A stretch of DNA of 64,000 bases from the NCBI RefSeq assembly GCF_029873635.1, contig NC_080428.1, positions 63,483,957 to 63,547,956 on the forward strand, in the 5' to 3' direction. This DNA comes from Malania oleifera (taxonomy: Eukaryota; Streptophyta; Magnoliopsida; Santalales; Ximeniaceae). The position numbers and the translations under genes were made by a program. Of the stretch, positions 48,372 through 57,762 are shown piece by piece (position 1 is the first letter of the stretch; every line of letters begins with the position of its first letter). Under the pieces are notes generated by a model that made no database searches, was not told the DNA's origin, and was given only the letters and a program-made list of their open reading frames with translations.

Positions 48372-50792
48372 TGTAATAACCCCAAAAATGTATAATAATA
48401 ATAATGATGGTTATCAAAACGAAAGTGTTTCTCTATTAGGATCCTTGATTCCATGTTTGATGCCTAAGAAAGACCTTATCTAAGCAAGTGCTTAAAAACC
48501 ATTGCGACTCAGCCGTTCCCTGGAGGTCGGTCTGGTCAAAATAGAATTTCATAGGATAAATAGGGTAGACACTGCTTGTACACGTAAAAAAGTACATATA
48601 GATAAAATAATATTTCGATTGACATAATTTATAGAAATATATGATAAAATAATAATAATAATATAAGTATCCTATGCGGGGCCCATATGTCTGTGTGGGG
48701 CCCACATGATTTATAAAGTCGTGTGGAGTCCACATGAGTTCTGAAACTGTGTAGGGCCCATAAAACCTTATGAGAACTATTGGAGTTACATATGACCCTC
48801 TTGGATATCGAAGTTGAGCGGGGCGCAAATGAGTTTTCGAAATTCAAATTTAATTCTTTTACAAAATATATGCACTAAAGCATAACTTAAAAATAATAAC
48901 AATGATAATAATAATAATTTTTAAAAAATAAATATTAATTAATTAAGTAAATTAATTTAAAATTAATTAAATTGAAGTGTCAGCGAGCACTCCCATTTTC
49001 CCACATGATTCTCATCTCCATCCCATACCTAACTCATCTCGTACCCATTTATTTTTAAAAAATTATAATTTCACCCCTCTCCTTATACTTTTACAAATTT
49101 TATTTTCTTCCCCAAAATTTTCCTATGAATAAGAAGTTCTCAACCTTCATTTTTCACAAAAATTTTCCAAATGAAGAGAAGGATTAGTGAGCGAAAGAAT
49201 TAGTGGTGGAGGGAGAATTTTTGTTATAACTAAAATTCTCACTCACCCACTTTTTCAGATCTCATTTTTTGAGATATTTCTTGTGATCGTATCAAAACGT
49301 TAAGTAAAAGGTAAGTAAATTTTGATTATATTAGATTTTTATTAAAATTTGTACACGAGTTTATTTGTAAGTAAATTTTGATTATGTTAGATTTTTATTG
49401 AAATTTATATACGAGTTTATTTGTAAGTAAATTTGATTATGTTAGACTTTTATTTAAAATTTATACCTCAGTTTATTTGTAAGTAAATTTTGATTATATT
49501 AGCTATTTTCATAAAATTCTCCTAAATTTATTTTTACGTATATTTAATTATACCAGTTCTATCTTCAATATACTTGCGTTTATTTTTTAGTTAAGAAATA
49601 TTCTAAACCCTTCGGATATTTTACAGTATTAATTTCTATTCAATAAAATATTTTTAATACAAAAATTGTGTGGCATGAGTTTATTTTTACGTTACATATT
49701 TCACGAAAATATGAGTAAAGATGACATGCGTTGATTTTTATGTTGTGTATTTCATCAAAATATAAGTAAAAATGAGATTTTCATGATATTATTTTAATTA
49801 TATAAATTATATAATAAGATTTTTTTGAAAACCCCTTATGACTCAAATGATACAGAAAATTACGAATGTTCGGTACCACAGTTTAAAGTTTAAACGGATC
49901 AGAGTGCATCCACATTGTTTTTACAGAGTAGTTTTATATGATAGTGAATTTCTCCTGAGTGCACACTTAAGTCGGACTAAAGTTTAATAGGGAAAAATTT
50001 CAGTTAATGATTATGTACGTTGATTTAGTTTGTCCGGCTAATCAGTTAAGTCCAGTCTTCGGACCGTCCAACCCAATCATGAGGGTAAACATGACTTACG
50101 GCTAACAGGCCTAAAGGTGATTTTTACAATATATGTTTATACATATTAATTACGTGCACAGAGTTATTGATGATTTGAAAGAAAAATATATGTTTATATG
50201 AATATGACTATTCTTGTGGCTAAATGATGATCTAAAGGAAATGTATAAGGAAAAGTATATATATGTATATAATTAAATATTTTAGTTACAGTTCTAAAAT
50301 TAAAAGTTTAAATTAACAGTCACAGTATATGGTTATTAAATTTTACTATTATAATTGATGGTAAAAGTTTTATGCAGAAATTTTTAAATTTACATTTATT
50401 TTAGAGGCAGTTTTGAAGTTATAGTATTAAATATTATTTTTCAAATTATAAAAGCTCTTTTTTGCCACACTAATAATAATCTTATTTACTTACTGAGTAT
50501 CGTCTTACCTCAATCATATTTTACATTTCAAATAACTCTGAAGGACATATCGGAAATCAGGCATAGCAAGCATGAGGGTGGGAATAGAAAAAAAAAAAAA
50601 AAAAAGTTTGATTAGTAATATTAGTATGATGCCAGATGAATATGTTTGTGTAATTGTTCTTCTTTTGGAATAAATGATTGTAATATGGTTAATTAGCACC
50701 CTGATTTAATAATAATTGAGTTTATTTATTTCCGCTGTAAATCAATATTAAAAAGTAAACATCCTAAATCCTTCGAGGTATGGGAATATACA
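48372..50792 (+). repeat. Element K 3' LTR
   Basis: Starts TGTAATAACCCC after the polypurine tract; the end GGGAATATACA is placed where A's LTR sequence (GGAACGCATGCG) resumes. It holds a four-unit 56-base tandem repeat and an A run (50588-50604). The right end is less certain than the left because no second copy is present. Confidence 0.75.
49311..49535 (+). repeat. 56-base tandem repeat in K 3' LTR
   Basis: Units start at GTAAGTAAAT at 49311, 49367, 49423 and 49479. Each has TTTTGATTAT.TTAGATTTTT then ACGAGTTTATTT. The last unit is the most diverged. Confidence 0.85.
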
Positions 50793-51352
50793 GGAACGCA
50801 TGCGCCGAAAAAGCATGGTGAAGTAAAGAACAAGGAAGGAGGCTGTAGGAAGAAACTGTTGACAGTTCCGTTGAAGGTTTGCTCTAGGTATCAAACCGTC
50901 GGCGGTTTCAATATTTAGTATTGAGCCTTGGTATTAAATTGTCGACGATTTTCCTGAAACCATCGATGATATTGTTCGGTGCAGATCCCATATTTTGAAT
51001 TGGGAAATTAGTAGAATGGGAGATTTCGGAGGATTTTCCTTCAGGAATACAGGAGTGTTTTAGATATAGTTGAAGTCTTCTGTGTGCATATGATTGATAT
51101 ATAAACTATATTCATAACCCTTGATATAAGCATGACGATTTGATATTGAAAATCAACAATTTGCTCTCGTGAATGTAGGCATATTGTCGAACAATATAAA
51201 TTTTTGTGCCTTTTGAATTTATTATTTTCCTTTATTCTCACTGTGATGGTTTTTTTCGCATATTTATCGTTAGTTGCTTGCATTACTTGCTTCAATTCGA
51301 TTTGTTGGTTTCTACTGCACATCGACATGCATTCAGGCCACTCTGCACAATA
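50793..51352 (+). repeat. Element A 3' LTR (5' end missing)
   Basis: Matches 1428-1952. The first 26 bases of the LTR are absent, replaced by the K junction. Last bases CACAATA instead of CACAACA, then the duplication GATTT (51353-51357). A short extra segment with GTTTGCTCTAGGTATCAAACC is present relative to the 5' copy. Contains AAACCGTCGGCGGTTT and AATTGTCGACGATTTT, two good palindromes. Confidence 0.87.
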
Positions 51353-51357
51353 GATTT

Positions 51358-51729
51358 TAATTTCATTAGCAGTATTAGGTTCACATTTTGGAAGAGGTGA
51401 GAGGGTACATGACATGAGCTATCTCTCCGGTCTAGTGCAAGCTAAAATGCACAATAATTATTATAAAATTATTATAAAATCTCCTAATTATTATAAAATC
51501 ACAATATGTGGGGAAAAATGTTGTTTCATTTGCACAAAGGTAGGAAAGCAAAATATTTGTGTTACACATCATGGAATTGGAAAAAAAAATGTATATTAGG
51601 ATATTAAGGAAGCACAGTGATTAAGATGAAAGAACATATGTGGCAAAACTAATGGATGAATAAATTGATTGGTTGGTAACTAAAAAAAACAAGGAAGAAA
51701 AAGAAATTGATTTGAGGGGTTTAATCTCT
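51358..51729. other. Intergenic, downstream of XTH copy 2
   Basis: Between element A and the XTH stop codon. AT-rich, no supported gene; must hold the 3' UTR and polyadenylation signals of XTH copy 2 (minus strand). Confidence 0.6.
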
Positions 51730-52893
51730 TCAAGACACATTGGCGAGGGTGCACTCCAGAGGTAGGCCCTGGGGGAATCGCTTTGCGTCTGTGCAATAAT
51801 TGTAAATCATGTAGTTCTTCTGAACCCATTTCAGTCTTTCCAGCCTTGCGGAGTCTAATTGTTCAGTGAGCCACAAATTGGAAGTAGTAGAGAGTGAAGA
51901 GGAATTTGAAGTGCACGAAGATTTTCTAGATGACCACACACAAGCATTATGTGCATTGTAATTCCTATAGGAGGCAACAAAAGGCGCTCGACTCCAATCC
52001 GTCTTCACCAGCCCACCTCTTGTGGCCCAATCATCTGCATTCCAAAGACTCGAGTATATCCTCATCGGCTGGTTCTTGGGGAAGGAAACACCGTTCGACT
52101 CCATGTTCTTGAATTCCCTAATGGGTGTGCCATCCACAGAGAAGCTGAAACATAGAGGATGAAAATATCAAAAAATAGTATAGGAGAATCCGTTGGGGGT
52201 ATGAATTATTGCATTTTGTATCAGAAAAAAAAGAAAAAGAAAATAGGATAAAATAAAATACATACATGATGCAGTGGGGATTCCAGAGGATGGAATAAGT
52301 GTGAAAATCGGCAGTGGGATCAAACCATAGGTAGAACTGTTGTTCTCTGTTGCCTTTGCCTTGGCTGAAGACGTTAGTATGAAGGATGTAGGGATCTCCG
52401 CTCAAGTTTCCCAAGAATTCAAAATCAATCTCATCGTGGGTCGACCCTTGCGACGATAACTGCAACCAATATATAGTATATAAACTTTTTCATTAGTAAA
52501 AAGAGGATTCAGCAAAATTGGCATAAATCAACTCAAATTCAATCCAACATTTCATACGTTTTCAATTAATTAATTAAACCGCGCTACAGTTAATGAGCTT
52601 GGGCTTACATAGTAGGCAGTGACGGTGCCGGCGGAGTTACCGGGGACGAGCTTAAGCTGCATGTCAATCTTTCCAAAGAGGTACTCGTGCTTGGACTGGA
52701 AACCAGAGCCAGAGGCTTTGTCTAGGGAAAGAGTGAGAAGCTTTCCGCTTTTGAGAATTTGAGCGCGGCCGTCTCCCCAAGTGATGTCAAAGTTTTTGTG
52801 GAAGTTGCTGGCAGAGGGTCGTACGAAAGAGCAAACCATTAGAGAGAGCAACAGCATTTGCAGAACATTGGAAGACGAAACGAGAGAAGCCAT
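51730..52893 (-). CDS. XTH: XTH copy 2, complete (3 exons)
   Basis: Xyloglucan endotransglucosylase/hydrolase, GH16, secreted to the cell wall. Exons 52893-52609, 52459-52266 and 52144-51730; introns 52608-52460 (GTAAGC...GCAG) and 52265-52145 (GTATGT...TCAG). The spliced frame is 894 bases, 297 residues, normal for the family. Order: signal peptide (about 1-28), [35 protein letters not shown], catalytic [10 protein letters not shown] just after the first intron, glycosylation site [30 protein letters not shown], and the XET C-terminal domain with paired cysteines and [18 protein letters not shown]. Both catalytic Glu are present. No stop or frameshift, so it looks functional. XTH22/23-like by recall. 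Confidence 0.96.
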
Positions 52894-53049
52894 GTATAAA
52901 TATATATATATATGATTCTAAGCGCACGGATCAGAGCCGAAGGTATATATAGAAATTGGAATTGAAATAGAGGTAGCAGTTGAGAATGGAATTAGGAGGA
53001 ACAAGAGGAATGGACCTGGTGTGTGCTTAGGAAGGGAAATTGGTTGGGT

Positions 53050-53058
53050 ATTTTTATA
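53050..53058 (-). promoter_or_regulatory. TATA box of XTH copy 2
   Basis: TATAAAAAT on the minus strand, about 160 bases upstream of the ATG, placed as in copy 1. The region around 53135-53260 shares words with copy 1's upstream sequence. Confidence 0.7.
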
Positions 53059-53087
53059 GTGGCGGGAAGGAGGGAGAAGTAAGGTGT

Positions 53088-53112
53088 GGGGGGCGGGGGC
53101 GGGGGCGGGGGG
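53088..53112. promoter_or_regulatory. G-quadruplex-capable G tract in XTH2 promoter
   Basis: TGGGGGGCGGGGGC then GGGGGCGGGGGG: four runs of five or six G separated by single C, on the plus strand (template for XTH2), about 30-55 bases upstream of the TATA box. Copy 1 has only a GGGA repeat there. Confidence 0.65.
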
Positions 53113-53260
53113 AAGGAAAGGAAAGGGCGCATGAGGTTTCAGTTCAGGAGGTGGACGGTTGGCACATGAGAGAAGAGGATCAGTAAAATAGTTGGCATAA
53201 TGGAAATGGCTGTCGCCATCATTATGATACTATTTTTCAACTGTGTAACGCAGAGCGCAG

Positions 53261-53779
53261 TGGGGATGCGTAAAACTGTAAAGCTCCACATGAAATGCCC
53301 ACTTGCAATATTTAGCCGTTGTTCTTGATTGACAGTTGGACGCAACAATTTTTCACCAGCCGGTTTTAATTTCGATGGTAAAAGAGTGTTTATTTTTATT
53401 GATTTAAAAGCATTTTGACTCATGACCTTGCTATTATGATTATGAAACAGTCTGTTGTTAACTGGCAAGAAACATTGCTTCAAATTTATGTCAAATTCAA
53501 CCAAATTTATTCTCATTTATGGGACGGCCACATGGGCGCACCCATAAAGAGGATGCCTAATTTTTTAAAATTTATTATAAATAAGAGATAATAAAAAATA
53601 AAAATGTCTATTTAAAACTTAATAATGTACCCGAGTTTGCTATTTTTAAAGAATAATGGGGGGTTGAAAAGGATGATGTGGAGTTAAATAATTTTTTTCT
53701 TAATATAAAATTAAAGTACCATCACAATAACAACAAACCTAACCTTTATGTTTCATGGCCACTTACCTACACGAACCAT
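53261..53779. other. Intergenic, no gene seen
   Basis: Distal upstream region of XTH copy 2. Mostly AT-rich; no supported reading frame or repeat with a clear identity. Confidence 0.55.
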
Positions 53780-54360
53780 TTTCTGTTAATTTATGCGATT
53801 ATGAACAATTTGTTTTGACAAAATTTAGAGCTATTAAATTTTTATTTATTATCTCATTTTAAGTTATTTTATGTCTATTCTTACTCTTTTTTATTGCTCT
53901 CATAGTAATTAATTCAGTCTTCCTCACTAGTGCACTATGAGGGTAATGTTACAAGTGTTCAAATCATTTGAGTTGTCTCTCCCTTATTTTATCTTTTACT
54001 GGAGCTACCAATAGCTTACCGTGAATATATTTATTTCCTAATTTATCATTCAATATTATACCACTTTGTTTAAATATTCTCATCTCGATGACTTTTATTT
54101 TTTAAATATGCTAAATTCTCTAATCTCTTCACTTATAGTCTTTACACTATTCATTATTCCATCTTACATATCCTTAGTGATATTAGTATGCTTACTACAT
54201 AAACTTTTTTTTTCTTTCTAAAATTCATTTTAGAACTTCTCTAAGTGCCTTATCATATGCTTTCTCTTAGTCTATAAGTATTATACACAAGTCCCTCTTA
54301 TTTTTCTTAAACCTTTTCATTAATCTTCTTAAAGATATATAACTTTGGTAGTAAGCCACC
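53780..54360 (-). pseudogene. LINE (non-LTR retrotransposon) reverse transcriptase remnant
   Basis: Minus-strand pieces in several frames match plant LINE RT in order: YISLRRLMKRFKKNKRDLC, ILID then EKAYDKALREVLK (usual EKAYDRVPREVLW), TNITKDM and DGIMNSVKTISEEIREF (usual IKDMYDG..TSVRT...FPI), then after an internal deletion MRIF, DKLGNKYIHGKLLVAPVKDK, IREGQLK with FEHL, and ALVRKTELITM. Many stops and shifts. The catalytic FADD part is in the deleted section. The 5' side is cut by element N at 54370, so more may lie beyond N. Confidence 0.82.
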
Positions 54361-55503
54361 TAGATATAATGTGACGACCCGATTTTCCACCATTTTTTTT
54401 ATAACAATAATCTGTCACACATCTATCAAATATCTCTATCAATTATCTCTGATACCATGTCAACATGACCTAACCCGAAATTGGATACCGAGTGATCAAT
54501 CCATCTCATAAAAGTATACCAAACAGCGAAAGTCAAAATATATACCATCCCAAATATAGATACCAGAGTTCTGTTCATCCTTACATACACAAATCCATAT
54601 ATATCACCAAAAATCCACAAAATACTCTAGGGGTCATACAAAACACATCCCTAGCTCAAAAACGCTTACCCTGACTACTAGGGTACTGTGGTCTCCTCTC
54701 CCTCGGAACTCTCTCTGCTTGTCTGTCTTGGTTTACTGAAAAGTTTAAATTCCGGGTGAGACACCTCTTAATAAAACGGAATAAATTTTTCACAGTATGT
54801 GGCGACATGAGTTTGGTTATATCATAACACATTCATTTAAATAATCATATCAACTGGGAAAAACATACAAATTTGTACTCATAATCATATATATATATAT
54901 ATATATATATATAAACATAGTTTCATAAACTTTCTTTTATCTGAATCATATATCAGCATGTTTTCATAAGCTTTCATTTCTCATCATCATATTTCAACAT
55001 GCTTTCATAAGCTTTCATTTCTCAGAATCATATTCTAGCCCATGAGTATCCACCAGCATATAGCACAATGCGTCTGTAACTCATGGCTGATCATTTTTCA
55101 TTTCATTTCTCACATTCATATTCTAGCCCAAGAGTATCCACCAGCATATAGCACAACGCGTCTGTAACTCATGGTTGTTCATCATATTATAATATACAAT
55201 TACTGTGTCTGTAATAAGAAACCATCCTGAAGATACTCATGCCATATCGTCATGTATTCACCCCATATGACCGGGTTGTACGGCCCGTAGGCGGGACCTA
55301 TCATGGTTGGCCTACCAGGTTAGATAAAAAATAAACGCATTTGTAGTATGATTGGCCCACCCAATCCTAGTCCGGACCCCAGGGGGTAACACAACCCTTT
55401 ATAGGCCCAATCGGCTGTCTTATGTAACGACTCAAAGAATAATGATATTTAAATAATAAAAAGGGAGGGAAAAGGTAACAGTAACAGAAGGAGGCAGCCG
55501 ACT

Positions 55504-55770
55504 TCATCAACGAACGGTTCGCGTTCATCGACGACGTTGCATTTTGGAATGTAATAACCTAATAATTTTCCTAGGACCTCGTCAACGAACACAGGGGATT
55601 CGTCAATGAGGGTACATGAGGACCTCGTCAACGAGGTAGCATTTCGTCGACGAGAAAATACCGAGCGACCGTTTTTTTGAATTCTTAATTTCATCGACGA
55701 GGAGATGGTATTCATCGACGAACCTCCTTCTGGACCTCGTCGACGAGATGACGTGACTCGTTGACGAAGA
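55504..55770 (+). promoter_or_regulatory. U3 palindrome array and TATA context in solo LTR M
   Basis: About eleven TCGTCGACGA-like words (TTCATCAACGAA, TTCATCGACGAC, CTCGTCAACGAA, TTCGTCGACGAG, TTCATCGACGAG, CTCGTCGACGAG, CTCGTTGACGAA) ending a few bases before TATAAATAG at 55777. Confidence 0.6.
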
Positions 55771-57019
55771 CCGCAGTATAAATAGTGCAAAACCTCAGAT
55801 TAATGCAAAAATTCTGCATCGTTCTCTTTTCTTTCTCTCTTCTATGGTTCCTCTCCCTTCTTTCTTCGATTTCAGCCCCGTTAGTCACTGGATTGACGAT
55901 CTAAGGCCACCACGACACTCCTGCCGAAGTTCTCTTCAAGTCTTTTGGGGTGGATCGTTGGTGGGATCGAGTCGAATTTCTTCCCAGAATCAGGGTAAGG
56001 CCTTTTATTCAGCTTTTGGCCTTCTGGCAGTTGTAGGAAATGATGGAAACAAAGAAATAATGATATTTTGTTATGACGAATGTTGTTTTCAGGGTGTTGA
56101 GTAGGAAGCCCTGCGGGTGTTGGACCAATATACCATAGGGGTTTTCCAGTAGTCAAGTAAGAGAAACATGCTATGCCAAGCAACCGTATATGATTTCACT
56201 ACAAATTATATGCTTGTATTAACTTGTTATTCAAACTATATATACAGTTTTCAGAGCCTCGTAATATTAATATTTACTTGTGTGGCTTGAGTTGATAACA
56301 AAAATAGTACTATATTTATAGAATTTGTGAATACCATGTTTATACATATTAACAAAAATACCATGATATTTGCATGTTCATAGAATGACAAATTTTCCAG
56401 TGTACAGCATATCTAGAACTATGCATTTTCAGTAATTTCATAATAACACGTTTATCAATACCATAACGCCCTAATATACAGATATTCAGACAACAGTACA
56501 GTTATATAGAAATCAGATTTTCAATCAGTTTATTTAGAATTTCAGATAAATTCTATGGGATTATGGTTATTTTAGAAAACACAGTAAAAACAGTATATTA
56601 CAAATATCAGTTACGTATATAGTATCAGACCCTGATGGATCAGACAGCAGAGCACGGTATCGTAGTTACAGATATTCAGTTTTGAGTGCAACCACTTTAC
56701 TCAGATAGTAAGTGGTATGAGGTCGATCGTGTCCACGTCGGGACAGACTCTCCATTAGATATGGATTGAGGGGGCCGATCAAACTGTCAGAGTTCAGTTG
56801 ACTTTCCTTGGTCGGCCATCCAGGATAGGTCTCGCCTTCGAGCCTTACAACCCTGGCATAAGGGGTTAAATCATGACATACAGCCATCCAGGGAAAGTTT
56901 CTCAGATATTATAAGTATAAGTAGATTTCTAGAAATAATAGTAGTATTATGAAAAGTAATTTATATAGTTTTAATATATGTTATTTATACTAGCAGTTAC
57001 AATTTCAGTTATCCATGAT

Positions 57020-57336
57020 TGTAATGCCCCAATTTGGATCTGCTAGGGAGCATTGCGTCTCTCTTCCTTCACCTGGACCAGACAATAGGGGGCGGGTCTT
57101 ATCGGACTAATGACTGGCCCCACAGATCAACACATGTCTTTTTCAGTGTGTTTTGTCCTCACTCACACACTTCCTGAGAAAACTTCCTGAAAGGTCACCC
57201 ATCCCAATATTGCTCCAAGCCAAGCACGCTTAACCGTGGAGTTCTTATGGGAAAGCTCCCGAAAAGAAAAGTGCACCTTGTTGATATGGGTAGTAACATC
57301 TAATCTTTTAAGTATTTTCATCCATGGGGTATCACA
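57020..57336 (-). repeat. Cassandra 3' LTR with 5S-like promoter
   Basis: On the minus strand: GTTAAGCGTGCTTGGCTTGG (57234-57215) corresponds to 5S rRNA box A, ATATTGGG covers the intermediate element, and GGATGGGTGACCTTTCAGGA (from 57204) corresponds to box C. The two LTRs differ at roughly 30 positions by eye, i.e. about 90 percent alike. Confidence 0.9.
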
Positions 57337-57445
57337 TTCTCCCCCACTTATAGAACGCAATGTCCTCGTTGTGAACCCACATTTCCAAACCCAGGCGATG
57401 TGAATCTCATCACACTTCTGGCAGGGTGTTGGCTCTGATACCATT

Positions 57446-57762
57446 TGTAACGCCCCAACCTAGGTCTACCAGGGAATACTGCGTCTCTCCTCCTTCACCT
57501 GGACCAAACAATAGGGGGCGAGCCTTTTCGGACTAATGACTGGCCCCACAGATTAACACATGTCTTTTTCAGCGTGTTTTGTCCTCACTCACACACTTCC
57601 TAAGAAAACTTCCCTGGAGGTCATCCATCCCAATATTGGTTCAAGCCAAGCACGCTTAACCGTGGAGTTCTTATGGAAAAACTCCTGAAAAGAAAGGTGC
57701 ACATTGTTGATATGGGTAGTAACATCTAATCTTTTAAGTTTTTTCATCCATTTGGTATCACA
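57446..57762 (-). repeat. Cassandra 5' LTR with 5S-like promoter
   Basis: On the minus strand GTTAAGCGTGCTTGGCTTGA (57660-57641) and GGATGGATGACCTCCAGGGA (57630-57611) match 5S rRNA boxes A and C; box C is closer to 5S here than in the other LTR at the CTCC part, but has GGATGA for GGGTGA. A Pol III start is possible but not shown. Confidence 0.9.

Larger units (their letters stand above)
45232..50792 (+). mobile_element. Element K: 5'-truncated Ty3/gypsy chromovirus
   Basis: Own parts are 45232-45360 (integrase), 47766-48371 (integrase C-terminus and tail) and 3' LTR 48372-50792. Everything upstream of late integrase (5' LTR, gag, protease, RT) is missing. The right end abuts A's 3' LTR at GGAAC. 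Solo LTR J splits the integrase. Confidence 0.85.
1402..51352 (+). mobile_element. Element A: outer Ty1/copia retrotransposon, heavily interrupted
   Basis: The oldest insertion of the central cluster. GATTT flanks it on both sides (1397-1401 and 51353-51357). Its own pieces are 1402-2273 (LTR, primer site, gag start), about 37366-38311 (gag end, zinc knuckle, protease region, integrase start), about 40323-41091 (integrase end), about 42930-43452 (RT remnant) and 50793-51352 (3' LTR). The protein pieces resemble Tnt1/Tork-type copia elements. Everything else between these ends is later insertion. Most of RT and all of RNase H are missing. Confidence 0.88.
57020..57762 (-). mobile_element. Cassandra TRIM element, complete
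   Basis: 743 bases with two 317-base LTRs and a 109-base interior, flanked by a perfect ATGAT duplication (57015-57019 and 57763-57767). On the minus strand the primer site AATGGTATCAGAGCC follows the right LTR and the polypurine tract AAGTGGGGGAGAA precedes the left LTR, so it lies in minus orientation. Each LTR holds 5S-rRNA-like sequence, the mark of Cassandra. No coding capacity, as expected. Confidence 0.93.

Noticed and set aside
55549..55560. TGTAATAACC as an alternative start of solo LTR M
   Set aside because: No matching target duplication at this position, whereas 55423 gives TCTTA/TCTTG with the end at 58178; the upstream palindromes also belong to the same array.
57180..57235. 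5S rRNA gene
   Set aside because: Only boxes A to C are 5S-like; the sequence is embedded in Cassandra LTRs with TG/CA ends, primer site and target duplication.
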